From the NCBI RefSeq assembly GCF_036014215.1, contig NZ_CP107921.1, positions 2,737,501 to 2,801,500 of the forward strand: a stretch of DNA of 64,000 nucleotides. The letters run 5' to 3'. Origin of the DNA: Streptomyces sp. NBC_00440. GTDB taxonomy: Bacteria > Actinomycetota > Actinomycetes > Streptomycetales > Streptomycetaceae. Below the pieces are notes generated by a model. It searched no databases. It was not told the origin of the DNA and saw nothing but the letters and a program-made list of their open reading frames with translations. Shown here piece by piece: positions 46,557 through 56,812 of this stretch. Numbering within the stretch: the first letter of the stretch is position 1; every line of letters begins with the position of its first letter. The position numbers were made by a program, and so were the translations under genes.

Positions 46557-46697
46557 CTCTACGGGGCGGGCACGACCGCCGGAAAACGGAAGGCAGGAGG
46601 ACATGAGGGCATACGGATATACGGGAGGGCATAACGGAGGACCGGACCGGGCCCAGGGGCCGGGCCCCGGCCGTCCGACGGGCCGGGGCTGCGGGGG

Positions 46698-48155
46698 TCA
46701 GTCCACCGGCGGCAGCGCGTGGCGGCGGATCACGTCGGCGTACCAGTGGGCGCTCGCCTTCGGGATCCGGCGCTGGGACGCGTAGTCGACGTAGACCGCG
46801 CCGAACCGCTTGGAGTACCCGTAACCCCACTCGAAGTTGTCCATCAGGGACCAGAGGAAGTAGCCGCGCACATCGACGCCGTCGGCCACCGCCCGCCGTA
46901 CGGCGTCGAGATGGCCGCGCAGATAGTCGATCCGCTCGGGGTCGGCGACCCGGCCCTCGGGCGATACGTAGTCGTCGAAGGCCGCACCGTTCTCGGTGAC
47001 CATCAGCGGCAGTCCCGGGTGGTCCCGGCTGACGTCCGTCAGCAGGCTGTACAGCCCATCGGGGTCGATCGCCCAGTTCATCGCGGTGCGCTTCTTGCCT
47101 TCGGCGAGGTGGAAGGCGACGTGCTCGGAGCCGGTCCAGGGCGAGTGGTCGCTGCTGCCGTGGCCGTCGTCGCGGGTGTCCCCGGTGCCGGTCGCCGGTG
47201 CCGAAACCAGCGTCGGCGTGTAGTAGTTGACGCCCAGCACGTCGATGGGGGCCTCGATGGTGGCCTGGTCGCCGTCCCGTACCAGCGCCTGCCAGTCCAC
47301 CAGGTGCGCGGTGTCGGCGAGCAGGTCCTCGGGGTAGCCGCCGTCCAGGATCGGGCCGGTGAAGATCCGGTTGCCGACCGCGTCGATCCGGCGCGCGGCG
47401 TCCGCGTCGGCCGCGCTGCCGGTCAGCGGGCGGACCTGGTGGAGATTGAGGGTGACCGAGATCTGTGCGGTGGCGGGGAGTTGACCGCGCAGCACCTCGG
47501 TCGCCCGGCCATGGGCGAGGTTGAGATGGTGGGCCGCCCGCAGGGTCGCGGCCGGTTCGGTGCGGCCCGGGGCGTGCACCCCTGAGCCGTATCCGAGGAA
47601 GGCGGAGCACCACGGCTCGTTGAGCGTGGTCCACATGCCGACGCGGTCGCCGAGGGCGCCGGCCATGATCGCCGCGTAGTCGGTGAAGCGGTCGGCGGTC
47701 GCCCGGTGGGGCCAGCCGCCCGCGTCCTCCAACTCCTGTGGCAGGTCCCAGTGGTAGAGCGTGGCGACCGGCGTGATGCCCGCTTCGAGCAGTTCGTCGG
47801 CGAGTCTGCGGTAGAAGTCGAGGCCGCGTTCCACGGCCGGGCCACGGCCGGTGGGCTGCACCCGCGACCAGGAGACGGAGAAGCGGTACGCCTTGAGGCC
47901 CAGCTCCTTCATCAGCGCCACGTCGTCGCGGTAGCGGTGGTAGTGGTCGGCGGCGATGTCGCCGGTGTCACCGTTGCGGATCTTGCCCGGGGTGTGGCTG
48001 AAGGTGTCCCAGATGGACGCGGTGCGGCCGTCGGTGGCGGCGGCACCCTCCACCTGGTAGGCGGCGGTGGCCGCGCCCCAGACGAAGCCCACGGGGAAGT
48101 CCGTCGTCTCGGGTGCCTGCTCACGGGTGGTGGTCTCGGATCGTACGGCGGTCAT
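46698..48155 (-). CDS. bglC: Beta-glucosidase BglC (GH1)
   Basis: This 485-residue GH1 enzyme hydrolyses imported cellobiose and cellotriose to glucose in the cytosol; no signal peptide is present. The acid/base Glu is in [12 protein letters not shown] near residue 183 and the nucleophile Glu in [12 protein letters not shown] near residue 390. [16 protein letters not shown] at the start and [25 protein letters not shown] at the end are standard. A one-mismatch CebR box lies immediately upstream of the ATG, overlapping the leader. It is downstream of cebG on the same strand with a 128-base gap. Confidence 0.95.
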   Translation of the reverse strand: MTAVRSETTTREQAPETTDFPVGFVWGAATAAYQVEGAAATDGRTASIWDTFSHTPGKIRNGDTGDIAADHYHRYRDDVALMKELGLKAYRFSVSWSRVQPTGRGPAVERGLDFYRRLADELLEAGITPVATLYHWDLPQELEDAGGWPHRATADRFTDYAAIMAGALGDRVGMWTTLNEPWCSAFLGYGSGVHAPGRTEPAATLRAAHHLNLAHGRATEVLRGQLPATAQISVTLNLHQVRPLTGSAADADAARRIDAVGNRIFTGPILDGGYPEDLLADTAHLVDWQALVRDGDQATIEAPIDVLGVNYYTPTLVSAPATGTGDTRDDGHGSSDHSPWTGSEHVAFHLAEGKKRTAMNWAIDPDGLYSLLTDVSRDHPGLPLMVTENGAAFDDYVSPEGRVADPERIDYLRGHLDAVRRAVADGVDVRGYFLWSLMDNFEWGYGYSKRFGAVYVDYASQRRIPKASAHWYADVIRRHALPPVD

Positions 48156-48156
48156 G

Positions 48157-48170
48157 CGGGAGCGCTCCCA
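48157..48170. promoter_or_regulatory. CebR operator before bglC (one mismatch)
   Basis: CGGGAGCGCTCCCA differs from the perfect CebR box only in its first base. It ends one base before the bglC start codon, so repressor binding would block the leader or translation start region. Confidence 0.85.
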
Positions 48171-48283
48171 GGGGTGGGCGGAGAGGGGCAGTTGGGGAGG
48201 AGAAGGGGTTCAGGTGTCCCGTACGGCCTGCGGTCGGGCACGGGCCGTACGGGACGCACCGGGGTGGGCGGGGGACGCGGGCG

Positions 48284-49198
48284 TCACCCCTTGACGGCGC
48301 CGGACATGATGCCTCCGACGATCTTCTTGCCGAAGATCACGAACACCACGAGCAGGGGCAGCGTGCTGATCAGCGCGCCCGCCATCACGATGCTCTGGTC
48401 GGGCGTGTACGAGGCGCTCAGCTGGCCGAGCGCCACCTGCAGGGTGGGGTTCTGCTGGTTCAGGGCGAGGTAGGGCCAGAAGAAGTCGTTCCACGCCTGG
48501 ACGAAGGTGAGCATCCCCAGCACCATCATCGCGGGGCGGGCCGCCGGGAGGACCACGCTGCGCACGATGCGGAGGTTGTTGGCGCCGTCGAGCTTGGCCG
48601 CCTCGATGAGTTCGTACGGCAGCGCCTCCAGCAGGTACTGCCGCATGAAGAAGACACCGAACGCGCTCACCAGGGTCGGGAAGATCACCGACTCCAGGTT
48701 CCCGCCCCAGCCGATCTTGGACATCATCATGAAGAGCGGCACGACGCTGAGCTGCGGGGGGATGGTCAGGGTGGCGATGACCGCGGTCATCAGCCCGCCG
48801 CGGCCCCGGAACCGCATCTTGGCGAAGGCGTACCCGGCCAGTGTGCAGAAGAAGAGCGTCGCCGCGGTGATGCAGCCGGAGACGATGACGGAGTTGACGA
48901 TCGCCTTGCCCAGGTGGGCCTGGTTCCAGGCCGAGTCGAGGTTGTGGAGGAGCCGCCCGCCGGGCAGGAACGGCGGTGTGGTGTTGAGTACTTCGTCCTG
49001 GGTGTGGGAGGCCGCCACCAGGGTCCAGTACAGCGGCAGGATCGAGCCGATGCCGACGACGATCAGCGCGGCGTAGGAGAAGGGGCCGCCCTTCAGCTGC
49101 TGGCCCGCGCCGGGCCTGAAACGGCGGCGGGGCGCGGAAGGGGCGGCGGCCGGCGGGGTGGTGCGACCGGGCGCGTGGGCGGGGCTGGTCATGGTCAT
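48284..49198 (-). CDS. cebG: Cellobiose ABC transporter permease CebG
   Basis: The 304-residue inner-membrane protein has six predicted spans and the MalG-type EAA loop ALPYELIEAAKLDGANNLRIVRSVVLPAARPAMMVLGML near residue 215. A long Ala/Pro-rich cytosolic N-terminus (residues 1-40) precedes the first span. It forms the channel with CebF for cellobiose/cellotriose delivered by CebE. No ATPase gene is present in the cluster; sugar importers of this type in Streptomyces share the ATPase MsiK encoded elsewhere. The cebF stop lies 15 bases upstream. Confidence 0.93.
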   Translation of the reverse strand: MTMTSPAHAPGRTTPPAAAPSAPRRRFRPGAGQQLKGGPFSYAALIVVGIGSILPLYWTLVAASHTQDEVLNTTPPFLPGGRLLHNLDSAWNQAHLGKAIVNSVIVSGCITAATLFFCTLAGYAFAKMRFRGRGGLMTAVIATLTIPPQLSVVPLFMMMSKIGWGGNLESVIFPTLVSAFGVFFMRQYLLEALPYELIEAAKLDGANNLRIVRSVVLPAARPAMMVLGMLTFVQAWNDFFWPYLALNQQNPTLQVALGQLSASYTPDQSIVMAGALISTLPLLVVFVIFGKKIVGGIMSGAVKG

Positions 49199-49213
49199 GG
49201 ATATCGCTCCCGG

Positions 49214-50206
49214 TCAGGCCGCGGATGTGCGTACGAAGCGGCTGATGAGCCAGTTGATCGCGGCGATGAGCAGCAGCAGGACGAGCATCGCCCAGGCCAC
49301 CGCGGCGGCCGGTCCGAGATGCCCCAGATTCCAGCCGTAGTTGTAGAGATAAATGCTGAGCGTCTCGTACTGGTTCTCGTTGCCGCCGATCGCTCCGAGC
49401 CTGCCGCCTTCCAGCAGCAGCGGCTCACCGAACAGCTGCATGGAGCCGATGGTGGAGATGACGATCGTGAAGAGGATCGTGGGCCGCAGCGAGGGGATGG
49501 TCACCTTGCGGAACTGCTGCCAGCGCGAAGCACCGTCGATCGATGCGGCCTCGTACAGATCGGTGGGCACCGCCTGCATCGCGGCCAGGTAGATCAGGGT
49601 GTTGTACCCGGTCCAGCGCCAGATCACGATCACCGAGATCGCGATCTTGGAGGTCCAGTGCCCGTTGACCCAGTTGGTGTGGCCGAGGCCGATGAAGTGC
49701 AGCACCCAGTTCAGCAGGCCGCCGTCGGCCCGGAAGACCAGGGCGAAGACCAGGGCTGCGGAGGCCACCGATGTGGCGTACGGGGTGAGGATGATCGTCC
49801 GCCAGAAGGTACTGGCCCGCAGCTTGTAGTTCAGCAGATGCGCGAGGCCCAGCGCCACCAGCAGCTGCGGGACCGTCGACATCACTCCGATCAGGAAGGT
49901 GTTGCTGACCGCCGTCCAGAACTCGGAGTCCTGGAGGATCTTGGAGAAGTTGTCCCAGCCGACCCACTGCATCTGGTCGAGGCCGGTCATCTCCACCCGG
50001 TGCATGGCGATCCAGCCGGTGTAGATCAGCGGATAGAGACCGAAGGCGCCGAAGACCAGGAAGAAGGGGGCGATGTAGGCGTACGGGGATGCTTTGTCGT
50101 CGAACCGCCACAGCCGGCTCCGCCACTTCTGCCGGCGGGCCGACGTCTGCGTGGAACCGCGGGGAGGCGGGGCGTAAGTATCCCGGGTGGGGGTCGAGGT
50201 TGCCAC
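49214..50206 (-). CDS. cebF: Cellobiose ABC transporter permease CebF
   Basis: From GTG at 50206 (AAGGAC upstream) the protein has 330 residues, MalF-like, with six predicted spans and the EAA loop VPTDLYEAASIDGASRWQQFRKVTIPSLRPTILFTIVISTIG near residue 225. The frame stays open upstream, but that part is Pro/Arg-rich and non-homologous. It pairs with CebG. The gap of about 190 bases to cebE holds no operator, so all three genes probably depend on the cebE promoter. Confidence 0.93.
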   Translation of the reverse strand: MATSTPTRDTYAPPPRGSTQTSARRQKWRSRLWRFDDKASPYAYIAPFFLVFGAFGLYPLIYTGWIAMHRVEMTGLDQMQWVGWDNFSKILQDSEFWTAVSNTFLIGVMSTVPQLLVALGLAHLLNYKLRASTFWRTIILTPYATSVASAALVFALVFRADGGLLNWVLHFIGLGHTNWVNGHWTSKIAISVIVIWRWTGYNTLIYLAAMQAVPTDLYEAASIDGASRWQQFRKVTIPSLRPTILFTIVISTIGSMQLFGEPLLLEGGRLGAIGGNENQYETLSIYLYNYGWNLGHLGPAAAVAWAMLVLLLLIAAINWLISRFVRTSAA

Positions 50207-50394
50207 AGGCGGGAGTCCTTTCCCTGGGATGCGCCGACCCGGCGCGATGAGCGGACCCGTCCGGCCCGGTGTGGCGGTGTCGGAGCGCTGGTCCATGTGC
50301 GTACCGTCCGGGCGGCGTCCGGCCTGATCGGCAGGGCGCCGCCCGCGTCGGTACCCGGCGCCGGCGGCCCGGTGGCCGCCCGCACCGGTGCTGA

Positions 50395-51720
50395 TCAGCC
50401 GACCGTCTTGTCGATGTTGTTGATCGCGTCGTTCCAGGCCTTCGCGGAACTGGTGTGACGCTGCTCCATGTTGGTGATCTGCGTGGAGAACGCGTCCTTG
50501 ATGTCGGCGTCCTTCGGGCCGAGCACGGCAGCCGGGATGGTGCTGGCCTCCTGTGCGTAGATCTTGCCGACCGGAGCGTTGTTGAAGTAGGGAAGCTTGG
50601 CGTTCTTCACTTCGGGAAGGGTGTACGCCTTCTTGTTGGACGGGAAGGCGCCGATTGCCTTGAAGACGGCGGCCTGCTGCGCCGGCGAGGTCAGCCACTT
50701 GACCAGTGCGCTGGCCTCGGCCACGTGCTTACCGTTCTTGGGAACGCCCAGGAACGAGCCGCCCCAGTTGGCCGAGGACGAGCCGGGGGCTGTGGTGATG
50801 TCCCAGTGGTCCTTGTTGGCCGGGCCCGCGTTGGTCGAGATCTGACCGGCCATCCATGCGGGACAGACGACGGTGGCGACGCTGTTCTTGCGCAGCGCCG
50901 GCGGCCAGGTGGGCGGGTCGAACTGCGCGAGACCGTGCGAGAGTCCCTCGGAGGCCGCCTGGGACGCCAGCTTCCAGCCGTCCTTGACGCTGGAGCTGGT
51001 CTTGTAGACCGGCTGGCCGCTGGAGTCGTAGTACTGCTGCGTGTTGGAGCTCACCACCGCGTTGAACATGGCACTCGCCGAGTCCATGAAGTAGGTGCCC
51101 GCAGGCGCGTGCTTCTTGTACTCCTCACCCAGCGCGAGGTAGTCGCTCCATCCGCCGGCGACCTTCTGGGCGACCTTGTCCCGGTCGGTCGGCAGGCCGG
51201 CCTTCTTGAAGAGGTCGGTGTTGTAGCAGAGCGACATCGGGCCGATGTCGGTACCCGCGCCGATCACCTGTCCGCCCGACGTGGTGGCCTGCTTCTCCTT
51301 CCAGGACACCCAGTCGTCGACGTTGATCACCTTGCTGAGGTCGGCGAAATTGTTCGCCTTGGTGTCGACCACTTCCTTGATCCGGCCGACCTCGATGCCC
51401 TGAACATCGGAGAGGCCACTGCCGGAGTTCAGCTCCTGGAGCAGCTTGGGGTAGTAGACCTTCTCATCGGCGGTGGTGTCTTCCTTGACCGTGATGTTCG
51501 GGTGCAGCTTGTGATACTGCGCGAAGAGCCCTGCCTCCTTGTAGCCGAATTGCCCGTAGTCCGAAACGGTCAGTGTGATCGGCCCGTTGGCGTCGGACTT
51601 GCCCGAGTCCGACGAGTCGCTGCTACAGCCGGCCAGCAACAGGGCGGTGGCCGTCAGGCCCGTGGTGGCGATGACCGCGGCTCTGCGGCGGCGACCGCCG
51701 GCGGTGCGGGTGATGCGCAT
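50395..51720 (-). CDS. cebE: Cellobiose/cellotriose-binding lipoprotein CebE
   Basis: The 441-residue protein starts MRITRTAGGRRRRAAVIATTG and has a lipobox LLAGC near residue 30, so it is a lipoprotein facing outward. The rest is a family 1 sugar-binding fold (ITLTVSDYGQFGYKEAGLFAQYHKLHPNITV; FLGVPKNGKHVAEASALVKWLTSPAQQAAVF). AAGGAG lies eight bases before the ATG at 51720. It captures cello-oligosaccharides, the signal linked in plant-associated Streptomyces to cellulose sensing. A perfect CebR box sits 140 bases upstream. Confidence 0.94.
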   Translation of the reverse strand: MRITRTAGGRRRRAAVIATTGLTATALLLAGCSSDSSDSGKSDANGPITLTVSDYGQFGYKEAGLFAQYHKLHPNITVKEDTTADEKVYYPKLLQELNSGSGLSDVQGIEVGRIKEVVDTKANNFADLSKVINVDDWVSWKEKQATTSGGQVIGAGTDIGPMSLCYNTDLFKKAGLPTDRDKVAQKVAGGWSDYLALGEEYKKHAPAGTYFMDSASAMFNAVVSSNTQQYYDSSGQPVYKTSSSVKDGWKLASQAASEGLSHGLAQFDPPTWPPALRKNSVATVVCPAWMAGQISTNAGPANKDHWDITTAPGSSSANWGGSFLGVPKNGKHVAEASALVKWLTSPAQQAAVFKAIGAFPSNKKAYTLPEVKNAKLPYFNNAPVGKIYAQEASTIPAAVLGPKDADIKDAFSTQITNMEQRHTSSAKAWNDAINNIDKTVG

Positions 51721-52259
51721 TCCACTACTCCTTGGTCCAGGGGGACTGGCGTTCTTACTGCGCGGCATACGCGCTGGTGAGTACGGGTGCCGGGAAGTGC
51801 GAGGGGGGAGACACGGGCCGTTCTGTCCGTACGGAGAAAACCTGTGCGGTGCGGGAGCGAGATGGGAGCGCTCCCATGCGCGCTGATGCCGGAAGGTTGC
51901 TGCCTCGGAGGGGCGGGTGTCAAGAGTTGAAGACGGTTCCGTTGCCCGAGCGTGTCCCGCACGTCACGCGAACGTGTCCCGCACGGCTCTTGCCACGGCC
52001 CGGAGAGCTTCGGCCCACCGTCGAGACGGGTTCAATCACCGCAGGCCGGAGGGGTGATGAACGCAGAGAACCCGGCCGCGGGCCGACAGGGGCCGTGCCG
52101 GAACCGGGATCGCGGGCGTACACAGAAAGTGAACGAGGCTTGGCAGGGGAACCCGTTTCTGGACGGGCTGCGCGTTTTTTTACCGAACTCCGCCCGAGAT
52201 GCGCTGAGTTACGGAGGCGGGGCGGGCAGCGGGCCGTTCTCCGTATCCGGACACAGCAA
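51721..52259. other. Intergenic region: cebE promoter and downstream of the chitinase
   Basis: About 540 bases without a credible gene. The part next to cebE carries its ribosome-binding site and the CebR box at 51862-51877. The part near 52180-52259 leads to the chitinase terminator. A long plus-strand frame through it is arginine-rich shadow sequence. Confidence 0.6.
51862..51877. promoter_or_regulatory. CebR operator before cebE
   Basis: ATGGGAGCGCTCCCAT contains the perfect 14-bp CebR palindrome with one extra symmetric base on each side, about 140 bases before the cebE start. Confidence 0.95.
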
Positions 52260-52297
52260 ACGCCCCGGCCGGGTGGGGGGTGAACCGGCCGGGGCGT
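52260..52297 (-). terminator. Terminator hairpin after the chitinase
   Basis: ACGCCCCGGCCGG (52260-52272) pairs perfectly with CCGGCCGGGGCGT (52285-52297) around a 12-base loop, 16 bases after the chitinase stop on the minus strand. Confidence 0.8.
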
Positions 52298-52313
52298 CCG
52301 TCAGGAGGCGGCG

Positions 52314-53822
52314 TCAGCTGTTCGCGGCGAACGCCTTGGTGAACGCCAGATCGTCCTGGACGATCGACGAACACGTCGGGTCGGCCGAGTTCTTCGCGCC
52401 GCCGGCGCACTCCTTGTCCCGTGCGGCGGACCACATCGAGAGCCGCCCCAGCCCCTTCGCCTTGGCGAACTCGGCCAGCTTCTTCGCGTCGTCCACCGTG
52501 AACTTCTCGGTGTTGACGTCGTTGACGCCGATCATCGGAGTGACCGCGACGGCCTTCCAGGCAGCGGCGTCCGAGAGCCCGAGCACACCCTTGATCTGGG
52601 CCTGTGTGGCGGTCGCCGCCTGGGTGGCGTAGTCGCCCATGTCACCGCTGTACGAAGCCCCGTAGTCCATCGCCATGATGTTGACCGCGGAGATGTCGAC
52701 GCCGTTCTTCTTCGCGTTGGCGACGAGGTCCACGCCGGGCTGGGTCAGCCCCTCGGGCATCACCGGCAGCGTGAACGAGACGTCGAGCCCCGGGTGGGAC
52801 TTCTGGAGCTGCGCGATGGCCTGCGCGCGACGGGTGTTGGCCGCGGTGTCCGGCAGCGCACCGCCCTCGATGTCGAAGTCGACCTTGGTGAGCTTGTAGG
52901 TGTCGATGACCTTGCCGTACGCGGCAGCCAGTGCGTCGGCCGACGTACAGGCCGCGCCCAGCTCGGTACCGGAGGCCCCGCCGAAGGACACCCGGACGTC
53001 ACCGCCCTTGGCCCGCAACCCGCTGATCTGCGAGGCCACCTTGTCGTCTCCGAGGCCCGTGGCACCTCCCCAGAGCGGGGCGCAGCTGCCGCCGGAGGTG
53101 ATGAAGGCCAGGTTGAACTCCTTCACGCCGGTCTTGGTCGCGGTGTCCAGCAGGTCGTACGCGGGGTAGAGCGAGGTGTCGACGTACGGGGCGAAGCCCG
53201 CACCGGACGAGGTGCCTGTTCCGGCGCCGGTCGTCTTGGTGGGCGTGGGCGCGGGCTTCGACGGTGCGCTCCCGGTCGGTGACGCGGTTGCGGTGGGCTT
53301 GCCCGACGGCTGCGGTGCCTTCGACGGATCGGACGGCTGGGACGGCTTGGTGGGCCGGCCGCTCGGCGCGGGCGCACCACCGGTGTCGACCGAGCACTTG
53401 GCGCCGTCGATGACACAGCCGGTGGGGTCGCCCGCGGTGGCGCCCGACGACGTGACGAAGCCGATGGTGAGGGACTTGCCCGCGGCGATCCCCGTCTTGT
53501 CCCACTTCGAAGGCCGCACCGTGACGTGCTGCCCGTCGACCGTGGACTCGGCGTTCCACAGCGAGCTGAGCTTGGTGCCCGCGGGCAGGTCGAACTCCAG
53601 CTTCCAGTCGGTCAGCGCCTTCCCGGCGTCGTTGCTGACGACGTACTGGCCGGTGTAACCGCCCTGCCAGTCACTGGTCTTGGTGTAGGCGGCGCCCACG
53701 TCGGCGGCGTGCGCCGTGCCGGTCAGTGCGAACGCGCCGCCCCCTGCGACGGCTGCGGCGACCACCGCGCCCATCGCCTTGGTCTTGCCGCTCACCTTGC
53801 GCCGGTGGGTCGTCGTACTCAT
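52314..53822 (-). CDS. Secreted chitinase: CBM2-type binding module + GH18
   Basis: The 502-residue protein has a signal peptide (cleavage after AHA near residue 39), a cellulose/chitin-binding module of CBM2 type (DWQGGYTGQYVVSNDAGKALTDWKLEFDLPAGT, residues 50-145), a Pro/Ser/Thr linker (residues 148-205), and a compact GH18 domain. In the latter, LTKVDFDIEGGAL near residue 317 holds the DxDxE catalytic motif, and VNIMAMDYG is a typical strand. It should degrade chitin outside the cell. It stands alone on the minus strand. Despite the chitin link I see no DasR-like site in the 210 bases upstream. Confidence 0.9.
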   Translation of the reverse strand: MSTTTHRRKVSGKTKAMGAVVAAAVAGGGAFALTGTAHAADVGAAYTKTSDWQGGYTGQYVVSNDAGKALTDWKLEFDLPAGTKLSSLWNAESTVDGQHVTVRPSKWDKTGIAAGKSLTIGFVTSSGATAGDPTGCVIDGAKCSVDTGGAPAPSGRPTKPSQPSDPSKAPQPSGKPTATASPTGSAPSKPAPTPTKTTGAGTGTSSGAGFAPYVDTSLYPAYDLLDTATKTGVKEFNLAFITSGGSCAPLWGGATGLGDDKVASQISGLRAKGGDVRVSFGGASGTELGAACTSADALAAAYGKVIDTYKLTKVDFDIEGGALPDTAANTRRAQAIAQLQKSHPGLDVSFTLPVMPEGLTQPGVDLVANAKKNGVDISAVNIMAMDYGASYSGDMGDYATQAATATQAQIKGVLGLSDAAAWKAVAVTPMIGVNDVNTEKFTVDDAKKLAEFAKAKGLGRLSMWSAARDKECAGGAKNSADPTCSSIVQDDLAFTKAFAANS

Positions 53823-54033
53823 GGCGTGCCTGCCTCTGCGTTACGGAAGTGGGGGGTGTGGCAGCACGCTAGCGAGTCCGAACCGGACAATTGGGCAGTT
53901 CAGGAGGGAAGCCGAGGATCTTAGGGTGGGCTTAAGGAAGACAAAGGGAGCGGTTAATACCGGGGCTTGTTGGGGCTTGCTTGCGGCTTGCTTGCGGCTT
54001 GCCGGGGAGGGTGCCGCGTGCCGATGTCCCGGA

Positions 54034-55424
54034 TCAGCCCGGTACCGGCCCCCGGAGCGTCCCGCGCCTGCGGCCCCGTACGCGGTGGCCGCGGGCAGGC
54101 AGCGCACGGCCACCGTCGAGGGCGATCCACAGCCGGACCTCGGTGCCGCCGAGGACCGAGCGCCCGATCCGCACATCGCCGCCGGTCGACTCGGCGACCC
54201 GGCGCACGATGTCGAGGCCGAGCCCCGTGGAGCCGGTCCGCCCGCCGCTGTTGCCGCGCGTCAGGGCGGCCGCCGGGTCGGCGATGCCCTCACCCGCGTC
54301 CGACACGAGCACGATGACGGCGTCCTCCGCGTGGTGCACGTCCACCGAGAAGGGGGTGCCCTCGGGCGTGTGGCGGAAGACGTTGCCGAGCAACGCGTCG
54401 AGTGCGGCGGCCAGTTCGGAGCGTATGACCGGGATGCGTGCCGCTCGGCCCACACCCGCCAGCCGTACCGTACGGCCCTCGTCCTCCGCCAGCGCCGACC
54501 AGAAGGCCATCCGTTCGCGGATCACCTCGGAGGCGTCGCAGCCCGCGGCCGCCGGTTGCAGCCCCTGGGGTCGCGGGCGCTGTTCGCGGGCCGTGCGGAT
54601 GATCGTGTCGACCTCCCGCTCCAGCTTCTCGACGGCCGCGCGGGTCTGCTCGGCGGCCGGACCGTCGCCCAGCGAGGCCGCGTTGAGCCGCAGGACCGTG
54701 AGCGGGGTGCGCAGCCGGTGCGAGAGGTCGGCGGCCAGTTCGCGTTCGTTGTCGAGGAGTTGGACGACCTGGTCGGCCATCGAGTTGAACGCCACGGCGG
54801 CCGAGCGCAGTTCGGTCGGTCCTTCCTCGACGACCCGTACGGACAGCCTGCCCTCGCCCAGGTCGTGCGCCGCCCGCGCGAGCCGCTGCGCGGGGCGCAC
54901 CATCCGTACGCCCAGCCGGTCGGCGACCGCGACCGAGCCGACGACCAGCGCGATGCCCACGCCCGCGAGGACCAGCCAGGCGGTGCCGACGCCGTTGGAG
55001 ACCTCGCCCTGCGGTACGTACACCTCGACGACCGCGATCCTTCCGGTGGGCAGCGCGGTCGGCTGGAGGAGCGCGGAGCCGCCGGGCACCGCGGTGATCA
55101 TGGCCTGGCGGCGGGCCGCCTCGATGTCCTTCGGTGCTGCCCGCCGGTGGCCGGTCTCGGTGGGCCGGCTGCCCGGTTCGCCCGACGCGGGCACATGGAT
55201 GGCGACGCGTCCTGCGGCGCCCGCCGGGGTGGAGGCGACCGCCTTCTCCAGCGCGAGGCGGTCGGTGGTGATGGAGAGGGTGGGCGCGAGGGCCGACGCG
55301 TTCCGCTCGGCGCCGGCGAACGCCCGGTCGCTGGCCATCTCCTTGATGACCAGACCGAGCGGAATGGCGAAGGCCACCACGACCATGGCGGTGGCGGCCA
55401 GCGCCACTTTGACCAGCGCCCACC

Positions 55425-55428
<4 letters not shown>
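54034..55428 (-). CDS. Two-component sensor histidine kinase (HAMP-HisKA type)
   Basis: The 464-residue kinase has an N-terminal span (VKVALAATAMVVVAFAIPLGLVI), an extracytoplasmic sensor of about 130 residues, a second span near 165-185, a HAMP domain, then HisKA with DLSHRLRTPLTVLRLNAASL near residue 245 and HATPase with ALLGNVFRHTPEGTPFSV and GSTGLGLDIVRRVAESTGG. ATG at 55428 overlaps the response-regulator stop (ATGA), so kinase and regulator are coupled. The extracytoplasmic part has no recognised domain. The C-terminus is arginine-rich. Confidence 0.92.
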
Positions 55429-56114
<686 letters not shown>

Positions 56115-56201
56115 GGGCGGCACCGTACGCCATTCGGGGGAGCCGGGTATGCGTCTCACCGTGTCGCGACATCGCTGGGGCCGGTGGGGCAGTATGGCGC
56201 G

Positions 56202-56771
56202 ATGATCCGGCGACTGACACAGGCCCTGGCATGGTCGCTCGCCACCGGTGCGGCGACGACGCTGACCTGGTGGGGGGTGCATTCGGTGATGGCGGGCACG
56301 GCCTATGACCTGCCCCGGGCGCTTCCGGCAGCGGGGAGTCCGGAGCTGCTCTCGTCGGCCACCCAGCGGCCCGAGGAGCCGGATCCCGGGTCCCCGGGGG
56401 CGGGGCAGTCACCGGGCTCCCCCTCCCCCGCACACGCGTCCGGGAGTGCTTCCCCGCCGTCCTCGCCGTCCCCCTCGCCGTCGGCGTCGGCACCTGCTTC
56501 GCGGCCTTCATCAGGTTCGTCAGGTTCTTCAGTTTCATCCGGTTCATCCGGTGACGTACGGAGCTATACGTCATCCGGCGGCCGGGTCGTCTTCGATCTG
56601 GGGGCCACCTCGGCGGAGCTGGTGTCGGCGGCGCCTGCGGACGGCTGGCAGATGCGGGTCTGGAAGCAGCCGGAGTGGATCCGGGTGACGTTCACGAAGG
56701 GGCAGCGGTCGGTGTCGGTGTTCTGCACCTGGAACGGACACAAGCCGACGGTCGAGGTGGACGACAGCTGA
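56202..56771 (+). CDS. Hypothetical exported or membrane-anchored Ser/Pro-rich protein
   Basis: The 189-residue protein starts MIRRLTQALAWSLATGAATTLTWWG, an N-terminal signal or membrane anchor, followed by a 70-residue low-complexity linker of Ser, Pro, Gly and Ala (residues 45-118) and a compact C-terminal domain of about 65 residues (GGRVVFDLGATSAELVSAAPADGWQMRVWKQPEWIRVTF...VFCTWNGHKPTVEV) that looks beta-rich. No family is recognised. It is divergent from the OmpR-type response regulator, so it may be controlled by it or modulate its kinase. Confidence 0.8.
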   Translation: MIRRLTQALAWSLATGAATTLTWWGVHSVMAGTAYDLPRALPAAGSPELLSSATQRPEEPDPGSPGAGQSPGSPSPAHASGSASPPSSPSPSPSASAPASRPSSGSSGSSVSSGSSGDVRSYTSSGGRVVFDLGATSAELVSAAPADGWQMRVWKQPEWIRVTFTKGQRSVSVFCTWNGHKPTVEVDDS

Positions 56772-56812
56772 GGGAGCGCGGTGCGGTGGCCGCGCCCCGA
56801 GCCCGCGGCCGG

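Noticed and set aside
48113..50458. A 781-codon plus-strand frame
   Set aside because: Antisense to cebG and cebF; repetitive charged composition without domains.
53823..54033. DasR element before the chitinase
   Set aside because: No sequence resembling the consensus was found; only short GCTTGC-type repeats occur near 53963-54002.
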